Shown: positions 8,651-16,481 of the stretch, one piece after another | Layout of the letters: each line of letters begins with the position of its first letter | Numbering within the stretch: the first letter of the stretch is position 1 | From: Fragilaria crotonensis | Lineage: Eukaryota > Bacillariophyta > Fragilariophyceae > Fragilariales > Fragilariaceae | Length of the DNA: 20,646 bases | NCBI GenBank assembly: GCA_022925895.1 | Contig: JAKSYS010000830.1 | Location: 1-20,646 of the forward strand | Direction: 5' to 3' | Position numbers and translations under genes: made by a program | The notes under the pieces: model-generated | Told to the model about the DNA's origin: nothing | Database searches by the model: none | What the model saw: the letters and a program-made list of their open reading frames with translations, nothing else

Positions 8651-8969
8651 ATTGACGTGCAGGCCGATCTGCCACCTTCAATTGCATACTGTGAAAAGTT
8701 TGCTTCTGCAATCATGTCTCCGAGAGGACGAGAAGGCGACATACGCATCAACTGAGAACGATTGTGGCGAGTTCCATTTATTTGCAAAGAAAGCAATCGT
8801 GCCATCTCCTCATCGCTACGCTGGTTTTCTTCGGCAGCAAAGGCAGCGGATGGTGGCTTCGTAAGGGATGCATATCGTGGAACGAAAGCGGAGGAGGGAT
8901 AATCATGTTGATTGCGAGCATCAAGTTTCTCCACTTGTATCGTTGAATCCTTGGTGATAAGCTTGGATA
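6590..8969 (-). repeat. Tandem in-frame duplication, two units of 1191 bp (397 codons)
   Basis: Unit B is about 6590-7779 and unit A about 7780-8969. Landmarks recur at exactly 1191 bp (GTGCTGCGGC at 7441 and 8632; CAGCATCGGCG at 6601 and 7792), falling to 1190 beyond the 1-base deletion in unit A (CGTTGAATCC at 7751 and 8941). Long stretches are identical, with scattered substitutions, mostly mild (for example Lys/Glu, Asn/Asp). The right edge is sharp after GCTTGGATA. Each unit carries the end of the ubiquitin-like domain, the UIM-like helix, one protease domain and two and a half 31-residue repeats. The length divisible by three and the high identity mean the duplication was recent and kept the frame. 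Confidence 0.93.
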
Positions 8970-9216
8970 TTTTGTCCATGTCGCGGAGATTCATTGGGCT
9001 TGCTCCGTCATCGTGTAGCAACCAGAGCTCCAGGTCCAGGTCGCGTTGAATGTTTAAGTGAGAACGAGCCATTTCTTTAAGTTCCCCCGAGGTCGTTGAC
9101 TTGGTGTTAATCTTTCGGAGTCGTGCTTCACGGGTCGCCAGTGTACCATTGGACGAGAATTCTTCAACCTTCAAGAGTATGTCGACTTTCTTTGTCATCC
9201 TGTCAAATGAAAGCAT
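8623..9216 (-). CDS. N-terminal segment: ubiquitin-like domain, UIM-like helix, start of protease domain A
   Basis: This 197-codon frame starts at the ATG at 9216, the first after an in-frame stop; a second ATG is at codon 7. Residues 8-95 look like a ubiquitin-like fold: strand VDILLKVEEF, helix region SGELKEMARSHLNIQ, strand LELWLLHDDGAS, and a closing STIQVEKL strand after an SKLI turn. Residues 134-146 (SDEEMARLLSLQI) resemble a ubiquitin-interacting motif: acidic start, then A-x-x-x-S. Residues 181-190, GGRSACTSIC, are the cysteine-nucleophile segment of protease domain A, with candidate Cys186 (codon 8659-8661). Compared with copy B, one C is missing in the following codons (near 8646), so the last seven residues of this frame are off-frame and the protein continues in the next segment. 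Ubiquitin-like fold and UIM are pattern calls, not searched. Confidence 0.7.
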   Translation of the reverse strand: MLSFDRMTKKVDILLKVEEFSSNGTLATREARLRKINTKSTTSGELKEMARSHLNIQRDLDLELWLLHDDGASPMNLRDMDKISKLITKDSTIQVEKLDARNQHDYPSSAFVPRYASLTKPPSAAFAAEENQRSDEEMARLLSLQINGTRHNRSQLMRMSPSRPLGDMIAEANFSQYAIEGGRSACTSICSMPQHSC

Positions 9217-9562
9217 CGCAACACCTCAGGAGCAACTTCGACTGGGTGAGACGGATTGTTCACTATTACAGGTGCTCGAACGCGGTTATTTGAACAGTCG
9301 TCGCAATGCTCTCTCCCTCCTGATTTCTGTAATCGCACTTTTGCTCTTTGATATATCAATTATGATTGCGTTCGAACTTGGCTGATATTCAGATATCTTT
9401 GCAGTCGCAGTATCTGCGTATCACAGAATCACAGACGTACTAGTCGTACAAGCCTTGAAGCACGTTTCATCCTTCTCTTGTTTTCATGGGACGTGAAGTA
9501 GACGAGTACCGGTATTCTACAGGTAGACAGGTGCATGAAGTATGATAGTGAATAGTGAATAG
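9217..9562. other. Upstream region of the ubiquitin-system gene; no gene seen
   Basis: This stretch separates the ATG at 9216 (gene on -) from the left LTR of the copia element. It must hold the promoter if the gene is expressed, but I see no TATA box or initiator I can defend. Just before the LTR, at 9547-9567, are three 7-base units (AGTGAAT, AGTGAAT, AGTGAAC), the last overlapping the LTR start. No protein motif is visible on either strand. Confidence 0.5.
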
Positions 9563-9771
9563 TGAACAAATGCTGTGGGTCTAGTGGTTAGGTGGTGTGC
9601 TACTAGGCACGGCTACTGTATGTCACGGTATATGTGGAAGCCAGTGAAGCTGTATTAGCGATTGAAGGTAATTGAGGGCTTCGCCTTACTTATCTTCAAA
9701 ATCTTTCTTTTATCGTCTATCTTTAACCTTTACACCAACAGAAAGTAGCGTCTCTTGGATCGTCCGGCAAC
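9563..9771 (+). repeat. Left LTR of the copia element
   Basis: It begins TGAACAAATGCTGTGG and ends around CGGCAAC, the last base shared with the right LTR. Shared blocks include ACTTATCTT...AAAATCTTTCT and CCTTTACACCAACAG, with small indels between the copies. The sequence after it, TTATCAGACC at about 9783-9792, partly resembles a tRNA-Met primer site but lies a dozen bases inside, so the true 3' edge could be slightly further right. Confidence 0.72.
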
Positions 9772-10160
9772 ATTAATTCAGTTTATCAGACCGATACGCA
9801 TGATGCGAGCAGAGTGTTGAGCGGGCAACATGGGTATGCGATCCGGAGAAAGCGAGCGGCAAAAAATGAGTATCTTTCGTGCCACACGTGCGAATACCGG
9901 TCACGTCAGTGACGATTGACTGCAGGTACCGGTGCCTGTGGATATGAGTCGGAGATCAGGGTATCATCCTCTACTGACATTGCCTTAGCGGCAGTCAACA
10001 GCGGGCTGATCATCCAGGCCAGACTTGCATTTGTGATACCTGTACACAATATTTCACGTCAGCCGAGGGAATACCCTAACAATACGAACTTGTATTGCAT
10101 TGTAACATAGTTCAAACAAGGCTGAATTATAAGTCCTGCCGTTTAACAAGTTTCTTGACA
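9772..10160 (+). other. Copia leader region, no clear coding motif
   Basis: About 390 bases between the left LTR and the first recognisable gag motif. It contains a possible degraded primer-binding site (about 9783-9792). One 64-codon open frame (9916-10110) has no family motif and is probably chance. Confidence 0.45.
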
Positions 10161-10171
10161 CGTCGCAGAGG

Positions 10172-10624
10172 ATGTTTACAATATTCGAAGAAGAGAACAA
10201 GCCATCGACAGAAAGTGCTAAAGTCAACAAGTTCTTGTTGACCAAAGTTCAAAACTCTGGGCTGGCCACAGTTGTCACGCAAGCTCAGGTATCAATTGAA
10301 TACCACTGGTGTTATGTCTACTGTTGCTGCTTACCACCTTTATTCTGAAATAAATCACAGACACCTGACTACCAGTTATTGAGGAGAATAAATGCAACCA
10401 ACACAAGTACTAGCAGCAGCGGTTGCGGCTATGGGCGTGGCAAAGGAGGTGACCGCGGCCGTGGTGGTCGTGAAGGCAGAGGCAAGAATCTGAAAACAAC
10501 ATACTATCCCAAAGAAGAGTGGGAAAAGTTATCGTACAAAGAGAGGGGTAGGATCCGGAAAGAGCGTGACCGAAAGGGTGAACATGGAGGGACCAAACGC
10601 AGTATTGCGGAGATGTCCACATAA
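10172..10624 (+). pseudogene. Copia gag remnant
   Basis: From an ATG at 10172 the frame reads EEENKPSTESAKVNKFLLTK and VQNSGLATVVTQAQV, a block found in gag proteins of this diatom copia type. After a stop-rich stretch (about 10300-10375) the same frame resumes with a Gly/Arg-rich linker (GRGKGGDRGRGGREGRGK) and TYYPKEEWEKLSYKERGR, the usual basic tail before protease; it ends at 10624. No CCHC zinc knuckle is present, which is common in this type. The missing middle and internal stops mark it as broken. Gag would form the particle and bind the element RNA. Confidence 0.65.
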
Positions 10625-10799
10625 TAACTAACAACCGCACTCATCAGTTGCTTGAAGGCTGCGGCGATCGAGGAGGGCAAATCCGGCAGTGAATCAAAAA
10701 CGAGCGCACCAAAGAAGCCAGATCAGGCCGGTAATGTATTTGGCGGAAGGGAAAACACGAAACAAGTCAAAGCCAACTAACTCGCGGTAGCACAGTATC

Positions 10800-11225
10800 T
10801 ATTGTCGGCGAGACGAACGCTGCCGAACAATCAAAAAATATTGTCCTTGCAAAAGGCGAGGGCCTCTTCTGCCCGTTGCGAACTTGACGCACACGCTGAC
10901 ACTACTGACCGTTGCGAACTTGATGCACACGCTGACACTTGTGCCCTAGGCAGCAACTTGATCCCTTTACATTTTGCAGGTCCAGCATGCGATGTTTCCC
11001 CTTACAACGCTGACTCATATGAACCAGAGCAAGATATACCCATTATCTGCGGAGCATCGGCATGGACATGCCAGGACAGTGGTCAAACATAGAATATCTT
11101 GGTTGTGAACCAATGCCTGTGGTTTGGCGACAAGCTTCAAAATACCCTTCTCAAACAAAACCAATTGCAATACTCGGGCATATTAGTGGCGGACAACCCA
11201 GCATTCAATCCAAAGGAATAGTTAT
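10800..11225 (+). pseudogene. Copia aspartic protease remnant with duplicated active-site motif
   Basis: The frame 10802-11092 holds the retroviral-type aspartic protease. CELDAHADTCALG contains the catalytic Asp in the form LD-x-HADT typical of this copia type. It then continues CDVSPYNADSY and IPIICGASAWTCQDSGQT. After a TAG at 11090-11092 the homology continues in the same frame with VVNQCLWFGDKLQNTLL and a DNPAFNP turn. The active-site motif is present twice, at 10874-10909 and 10910-10945, because of a 36-base tandem duplication. The enzyme would cleave the Gag-Pol precursor; with the stop and the duplication it is unlikely to work. Confidence 0.75.
10874..10945 (+). repeat. 36-bp tandem duplication of the protease active site
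   Basis: Units 10874-10909 and 10910-10945 both encode RCELDAHADT. They differ by very few bases (GACGCA versus GATGCA, and the last triplets). It is in frame and adds twelve residues including a second catalytic-type Asp. Confidence 0.9.
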
Positions 11226-11564
11226 TGATAGTAAACGATGACGTGACAATTCCAGTATTGCTCAGCGGCACAACCATTTACATGATTGAAACAACAACCC
11301 CAACACAATCGTAAGTTGATAATTGTCCTCACATTCATCTAACATGCAACTCTAAGTAGAATCCACAGACCGTTTGCCTGACGGAGGTGACGAGCAATGT
11401 TGAGAGCGATGTTGAGCCTGGATTAGCTCAAATTTCATCTGTATTCTGTGCCAAATCTTTGGCGGAGGCAATGAATCCCCCGCGTTTACATTTACTCAAA
11501 TCGACGCAAGTCGATGTCCCTGCAGCACGTACATTTGTTTCTAGTAACTGACATTCAACAGCAT

Positions 11565-12400
11565 CGAGCGAGAATCTATGCAAGCGATGGAGCATTGGAC
11601 TTCAACAGGCGAAACAAATGCTGCAGGCTTCGACGCAGAAAGGAGTTTGTTCAGCGATCAAGCCATTGAGCCGGCGGTACTGAACGGACTTGATGTATCA
11701 ACAACGGAAATTGCGTAACCAACAATTCTATACCGACACCTTGATTGGGAAGTACAAAGTCACTCACTTACAACACGTGCTTGCAGATCTTTGTGAATGA
11801 ATCTCACTTTGCAAAAGCATACCCAATGGAAACTAAGGCGATGGCGTGAGCGGCACTGCGGCACTTTATTCGTGATTATAGTGTACCAGAAAAATGAACG
11901 TCTGACGGAGCAGGCAGCGGAGCAGACAGGTCCAAACACGGAATTCATGAAAACTATACGCAAGTATGGGATTGATCATTATCTCAGCAAACACCACCGG
12001 CCGAATCAGAATCGAGCCAAGTCGGTGATTCAAGAAGTCAAGCAAGAGTGGTTTTGTCAAATGGTTGAGCCACGTGTCCTAAGGACGACGCACGCTATGG
12101 GATTTTGGTATAGTATCGGTGTAGGACGACGTCGCTTACAGCAAATTCATCGTTTGCGCTTGGCGGCGGGAGAACACCAACGGAGCAGGTAACCGGAGAA
12201 ACGCCCGACATATCCTAATATCTTGATTTCGGACTTTATGATTGCTGGGTATGGTGTAAAGACAATGCCGGGGTTGGCGAGAACAGCTGGGGGCGCTAGC
12301 TCGGAGTCTCTCATCCAGTCGGCAACCTGATATTGGATACTAACCTTGGCAGGATGAGTGGTGTCGAGAATGATGGTACAAAGGAAAACTAACCTTGAGC
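11565..12400 (+). pseudogene. Copia integrase remnant
   Basis: Pieces in different frames give RWSIGLQQAKQMLQASTQKG and KPLSRRY (about 11585-11680), QQRKLRNQQFYTDTLIGKYK (about 11698-11757), then NESHFAKAYPMETKAMA (about 11797-11848). The frame 11797-12192 then carries GPNTEFMKTIRKYG and HHRPNQNRAKSVIQEVKQEWF. The closing GETPDIS...LDFGLYDW block is at about 12195-12250. FYTDTL fits the first Asp of the DDE triad. The third acid is normally the Glu in a PAE-like context; here the aligned position in QNRAKSVI is Lys. Integrase inserts the cDNA into the host genome. Multiple shifts and the missing Glu make it inactive. Confidence 0.68.
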
Positions 12401-12426
12401 AGGGCACAGGCGAAGTCAAGCAGTGA

Positions 12427-14150
12427 ATGAAGGAGTTTGACGAGCGGATCAGGGAGTTGTTAAAGGACCAAAACCATGTGATACAGGGTGAAGGGGACCG
12501 ACAACTTCAGGATTGGGATGAGTACACCGAAGACCCTGATCAAGCGTTCGTCGATGATTTTGATCGCCCAGTATCCGACGAGCGTATCTCAGAAGAGGAT
12601 TAGGACTTTACTCCTGACACGTTCCATGACACTTACATAAACAAGCAGCAGATTGTGCTACCACGAGGGGCAGGTGATAGTGAAAACGTACATTACGTAA
12701 GAGTGACCAAGCCTTTGCGAGATGTGGATGGAAGGCCCATCATCGGGATGGCTAACAAAAAACCAATGCTCGACACGAGGGAGTATGAAGTCGAGTTCAT
12801 GGATGGTCATTCTGGGGCCCTCGCTGCTAACCTGATTGTCCAAAACCTGTATTCGCAGATCGATGAGGTAGGGACAACCGACATATGATGTTGGATGCAA
12901 GACGATTGACAAAGAGGATGCATTTGTGACGATGGCCAACAGCTTGAAGCGCAGGAAGCAGACAACCCAAGGTTGGCAGTTGTTGTATCAATGGAGAGAT
13001 GTGAGCACAAATTGGGTGAACTTGAAGGACATAAAGCACTCATATCCTGTGCCAGTGGCGGAGTGTGCGTTTGCGAATCGCATTGACGACGAGCCTGCAT
13101 TTGCTTGGTGGGTGTCGCAAGTAATAAAGAAGCAGATCCGAGTGGTAGCAAAGCTGAAGTCAAAGTATTGGCAGCGCGCACATAAATTCGGAATCAGGAT
13201 CCCGAAGACAGTCAAGCAAGCGTTAGCGTTTGACGGAGAATGGTGACACAAAATGGTGGGACGCAATCTGCGAGGAGATGAAAAACGTGAGACCGGCATG
13301 CAAGAGGTGGGAAGAAAAGGAAAGTGATTTGCCTCCAGGTTTCCAAAAGATCAAGTGTCATTTTATCTTCGACATCAAGATGGCGGGGAACTTCAGGTGT
13401 AAGGCAAGACTTGTGGCAAATGGTAACGAGACAGATGCACCCCCAACTCTGACGTATTTGTCAGTTGCGTCGAGGGACTCCGTACGGATAGCGTTGCTTG
13501 TCGCATCATTGAATGAATTGGAAGTACTTGTGTGCGATATTCAAAATGCGTATCTAACAGCTGATTGCAGAGAAAAGATTTACTTTATAGCAGGACCGGA
13601 GTTTGGGTCGGAGCAAGGTTTGATCATGATAGTCAAAAAGGCTCTGTATGGTCTAAAGTCAAGCGGTGCGGCATTTTGAGCACACCTGGCGGAGACGCTA
13701 TACAACTTGGGATACAAACCAACGAGGGGTGATCCCGATGTGTGAATTTGGCCGGCTTCCAAGCCATGCGGATTCGAGTACTATGAAATGTTTGCATATC
13801 GGCGGACCCGAGTGTAACGATGCACGGGATACAAGAGAATTTCAAGCTCAAAGACAATAAGATCAAAAAACCCGACACGTATTTGGGAGCACAGCTGAAA
13901 GAAATGTACATCAATGGTCAAATGTGTTGGACCATGAGCTGCGAACAGCATGTCAAGTCAGCAATTGCAAACGTGGTTGAAGCAAAACTTGATAAAGTGG
14001 GACAGATATTACCTTCAAAGTGCCTAACCCCTTTGCAATCCAATAACAGGCTGGAATTGGACACAACAGCGGAGTTGAAGATTGATGTTGTGCTATACTA
14101 TCAGGAATTAATTGGAGTCTTACGATGGGCATGAGTACTCGGCAGGATTG
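12427..14150 (+). pseudogene. Copia reverse transcriptase remnant
   Basis: A connector region (12655-12888, with LDTREYEVEFMDG and a stop before it at 12601-12603) leads into the RT. Next is a block at 12926-13246 (GWQLLYQWRDVSTNWVNLKD, SKYWQRAHKFGIRIPK). The frame 13230-13679 holds the polymerase fingers and palm: KCHFIFDIKMAG, FRCKARLVANGNETDA, SVASRDSVRIALLVASLN, DIQNAYLTADCREKIYF and KKALYGLKSSGAAF. Where the catalytic YVDD should follow YYEMFAY (about 13785) the bases read CGGCGGACC in a shifted frame, so the motif is lost. Homology resumes at 13820-14134 (KKPDTYLGAQLKEM, YYQELIGVLRWA). Several shifts and stops break it. Confidence 0.8.
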
Positions 14151-14845
14151 ATATGGCGACCGAAGAATTGAAGATGTCTACTCACCTCGCTCTACCTCGT
14201 GATGGGCACCTTCGGCAGGTTTTTTTCTTCAGATATTTGAAAGCAAAGCCGAAAAGGACCATTGCTTATGATCCAACTCACCCTGACATTGACGAATCAA
14301 GATTTGTCCACTGCGACTGGCATGATTTTTACCGAGATGCAGCGAATTTGATTCCAGGGACATGCCCTACTAATGAAGAGGTTATGTAGTGCCACTACAT
14401 AACCTCTAATAGACAGTGTCTACTCGCTGTTTTGTTGATGTCGATCATGCAGGTAACAAGGTTACAATGAGGTTGCAATCTGGCATCCTATTGTTTGTTA
14501 ATTGAGCGATTATCCAATGGTATACTAGCAAGAGACAGAACACAGTTGAGACTTCCACATGGTAGTGAGTTTGTGGCTATGAGAATTGCAGTGGAGTTAG
14601 TCGAGGCGTTGCGTTACAAGTTGAGGATGTTTGGAGTTCCTATCGAAGGACGATCTACTAATGTTTTCTGCGACAACAAGGCAGCAACGAAGAACGCGAT
14701 GCATCCTGAATCAACCCTCAAGAAGAAAGACAATGCCATCGCGTACCACCGAATGCAAGAGGCGGTTGCTGCGGGGTCAATACAGGTGGCTAAGGAAGAC
14801 ACGAAGACCAATTTGGCTGATATATTGACCAAGCCTTTGCCCTAA
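14150..14845 (+). pseudogene. Copia RT-RNase H connection and RNase H remnant
   Basis: 14153-14389 holds the connection (FFFRYLKAKPKRTIAYDPTHP). FVDVDHAGNKVT (about 14432-14467) is the start of RNase H with its first Asp. The frame 14495-14845 continues with GSEFVAMRIAVELVEALRYK (Glu), VFCDNKAATKNAM (second Asp) and the terminal NLADILTKPLP. The catalytic acids are thus still visible. Frame changes around 14390-14490 split it, one of them next to a perfect palindrome at 14377-14407. RNase H would remove the RNA strand during reverse transcription. Confidence 0.78.
14377..14407. repeat. Perfect 15-bp inverted repeat, 1-base loop
   Basis: AGAGGTTATGTAGTG at 14377-14391 is followed by C and then its exact reverse complement at 14393-14407. 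It lies inside the copia pol, introduces the TAG that ends the connection frame and is not part of the family sequence as I know it. It fits a snap-back or template-switch inverted duplication. Confidence 0.93.
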
Positions 14846-15037
14846 GTCACAAGAGACTATTTGTGCGACAAATTTATGTATTGAGGACAGCAGAACCAGA
14901 AGCCAAGGTTCATCGTGTGTCGATCGCGGCGGCACCAATTACCTCCTGGGCATGCTAAAGGCATGTGGCATTGAATCCAGGTTCTTTGTGAAGCAACCAT
15001 AGCCTTGATCTGAATCCTCGCCGATGGTTGAGGGGAC
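14846..15037 (+). other. Copia 3' untranslated region and polypurine tract
   Basis: Non-coding stretch between the pol stop and the right LTR. The polypurine tract GAGGGGAC occupies 15030-15037, immediately before the LTR start TGAACAAATG, which fixes the LTR boundary. Confidence 0.65.
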
Positions 15038-15260
15038 TGAACAAATGCTGTGGTTAGCTGGTAGGCTAGGCACGGGTAGTACTGTATATCACAGTGTACG
15101 TGCAAGCCGTGTGTGTGTGTGAATTACTTAGAGAATGAAGCAGTATCAGCGATTGACGGTAATTGAAGGCTTTGCCTTACTTATCTTAAAATCTTTCTCT
15201 ATTGTCTATCTTAAACCTTTACACCAACAGTAAAAAGCGTCTCTTGGATTGCCCGGCAAC
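15038..15260 (+). repeat. Right LTR of the copia element
   Basis: Same start (TGAACAAATGCTGTGG) and end (CGGCAAC) as the left LTR. It carries an extra GTGTGTGTGTGTG run and neighbouring bases (about 15108-15120) not found in the left copy, plus many substitutions. LTRs are identical at insertion, so these differences indicate age. Confidence 0.75.
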
Positions 15261-15655
15261 CGAGAGACAGTAGGAGTGAATCAGGTTCACATACTAAACT
15301 GAGTGTGTTCATACATCAACAGAAACTTCGATAGCGGAGGCATAATTTGACTCTACATATCACATCGTGTTGGCCGCGGACATGGAAATTATTAGGAGGA
15401 AAAAGGACAAATGTTTTGCGATGCTCCCTAACGCCCAGTTTCTAAAACAAGCAAAGAGAATTGTTGTCGAACTTTAGCTTCCTAAATCTGTCCTACTTTC
15501 GTAATTTGGACTGAAACTAGAGTGAAGATATGATGACACAAAGAGAGAGTTCTTTCGAGCTCGTTTCAATTTGTGTCCTCTAGAAAAAATTGTCAATGAA
15601 AGGACAAATTCAGCAAAAATTCTCCGTACAAAAATCAATCTTCAGGGTTTAACCC
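15261..15655. other. AT-rich non-coding stretch, nothing recognised
   Basis: No protein motif on either strand. The words GGACAAA and TGTCCT recur here (for example 15407, 15489, 15574, 15600) and again further right at 16376, 16412 and 16453. This may reflect an unrecognised repeat family. Confidence 0.4.
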
Positions 15656-15667
15656 CATGTCAAATCT

Positions 15668-16018
15668 CATCTTCACCATGATCATGACTGCTATCTCTGA
15701 ATTTACCCACAACACTACCTTCTATCACATCAAGAAGCTCTGTCTTGTACATCTAAAGGGTATTACAATCACTTTTTGTGGTCTGGCAGCAAGTGGCTGG
15801 ACAATTGGCACTTTTGTCCATTTTTTCATTGTCACGTGATGTAGTGCCGCGCTAAATTTCTTCTGCACCATGATCATGAACCCTGTCCTTGAAAACACCG
15901 ACAAGACCACTTTCAATCACATCAAAAGGCTCTGTATTGCCCACCTTTCTGTTCTTGCAATGATTTTACTGCTGTCGGGCATCATGCGGCTGGACAATAG
16001 GCACTTCAGCAGTCATTG
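15668..16018 (+). repeat. Two diverged tandem copies of a short possibly coding unit
   Basis: Copy 1 (about 15671-15832) and copy 2 (about 15867-16018) share CACCATGATCATGA, ATCACATCAA-[AG]-[AG]-AGCTCTGT-like and GGCTGGACAAT-GGCACTT blocks in the same order. In matching frames both read TMIM, then TTF-[YN]-HIK-[KR]-LC, then HL, so the changes partly respect codons. Copy 1 sits in a 60-codon open frame ending at 15839 with hydrophobic stretches. No family is recognised. It could be the remains of a small membrane-protein gene, or chance in an old repeat. Confidence 0.45.
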
Positions 16019-16322
16019 TCATTGCCAAATCTCCGTAATATCCGGGTAAATATCTAATTGATCAGAATCATCTCCGGGTGGGGTTGCAAAAAACCAGACG
16101 TGTTTCGCATTTTTGTGTCGTGTTATTGCTGAAATTTGCCGCCGAGCCGATGTGATTATGTAATTGAAAGTAACGTTCAAACCCGTGCTCTGCCATGAAA
16201 TCTGAGTCATACGCAGAATCTTAAACAATAATAACAGCAACGGGCTGTGAGTCATACAGCACAGTCCGTTACCTACAGCGAGTAAGCCAACCAGATTTGT
16301 AAGGGGCTGTTGTTGACATTAT

Positions 16323-16338
16323 CACGGCACTTGCCGTG
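16323..16338. repeat. Small perfect hairpin
   Basis: CACGGCA (16323-16329), CT, then TGCCGTG (16332-16338). No U-run follows at a fixed place and the setting is eukaryotic, so it is not called a terminator. Confidence 0.7.
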
Positions 16339-16440
16339 TTAAATTTCATTAATCCGTGATTTTAAGGTTACTTTTTGTCCTGAATTTTTTTCCAACTCAG
16401 ATCGCCAGACGAGGACAAAACCGAAAATAGCAATCGGTCA

Positions 16441-16481
16441 TCATTAATGTTTTTGTCCTACCCGGTAGGACAATTTAATGA
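16441..16481. repeat. Long near-palindrome around TTGTCCTACC
   Basis: TTGTCCTACC (16453-16462), C, then its exact reverse complement (16464-16473). Outer TCATTAA (16441-16447) and TTAATGA (about 16475-16481) also pair, interrupted by a few bases. It may be a foldback-element centre or two element ends meeting head to head. Confidence 0.75.

Larger units (their letters stand above)
3937..9216 (-). pseudogene. Multidomain ubiquitin-system gene: UBL, UIM-like, two DUB-like protease domains, U-box, FYVE-like finger, coiled coil, RING2-like tail
   Basis: This is the main gene, read right to left in three frames that join at about 8646 and 5520. Order of parts: ubiquitin-like fold, UIM-like helix, cysteine-protease domain A, degenerate 31-residue repeats, UIM-like helix, protease domain B, repeats again, U-box, eight-cysteine FYVE-like finger, coiled coils, C-terminal zinc module. 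The full reading would be about 1,750 residues. No intron is needed. Against its paralogue and its own duplicate the gene carries a 1-base deletion near 8646, a 1-base insertion near 5520 (AAAAGGG run) and a 1-base deletion near 4005. The open frames are otherwise long and the domains well kept, so the damage is recent or is sequence error. An in-frame TGA lies 12 bases before the ATG at 9216, which supports that start. Confidence 0.7.
9563..15260 (+). mobile_element. Ty1/copia-type LTR retrotransposon, degraded, about 5.7 kb
   Basis: Two related LTRs (about 9563-9771 and 15038-15260) flank gag, protease, integrase, reverse transcriptase and RNase H remnants in the Ty1/copia order, that is with integrase before reverse transcriptase. 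Motifs in sequence: gag tail TYYPKEEWEKLSYKERGR, protease CELDAHADTCALG, integrase GPNTEFMKTI, RT QNAYLTADCREKIYF and ALYGLKSSGAAF, RNase H FVDVDHAGN and NLADILTKPLP. The polypurine tract GAGGGGAC (15030-15037) sits directly before the right LTR. Several stops and shifts break the frame and the LTRs differ by many changes, so this is an old, immobile copy. I could not find a convincing target-site duplication or a clean primer-binding site. Confidence 0.85.

Noticed and set aside
9783..9794. Copia primer-binding site (TATCAGACC resembling tRNA-Met)
   Set aside because: Match is only partial and displaced from the LTR edge, so it is mentioned but not annotated.
16323..16338. Intrinsic transcription terminator
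   Set aside because: The genome is eukaryotic, there is no gene ending just before it and no fixed T-run follows the stem.
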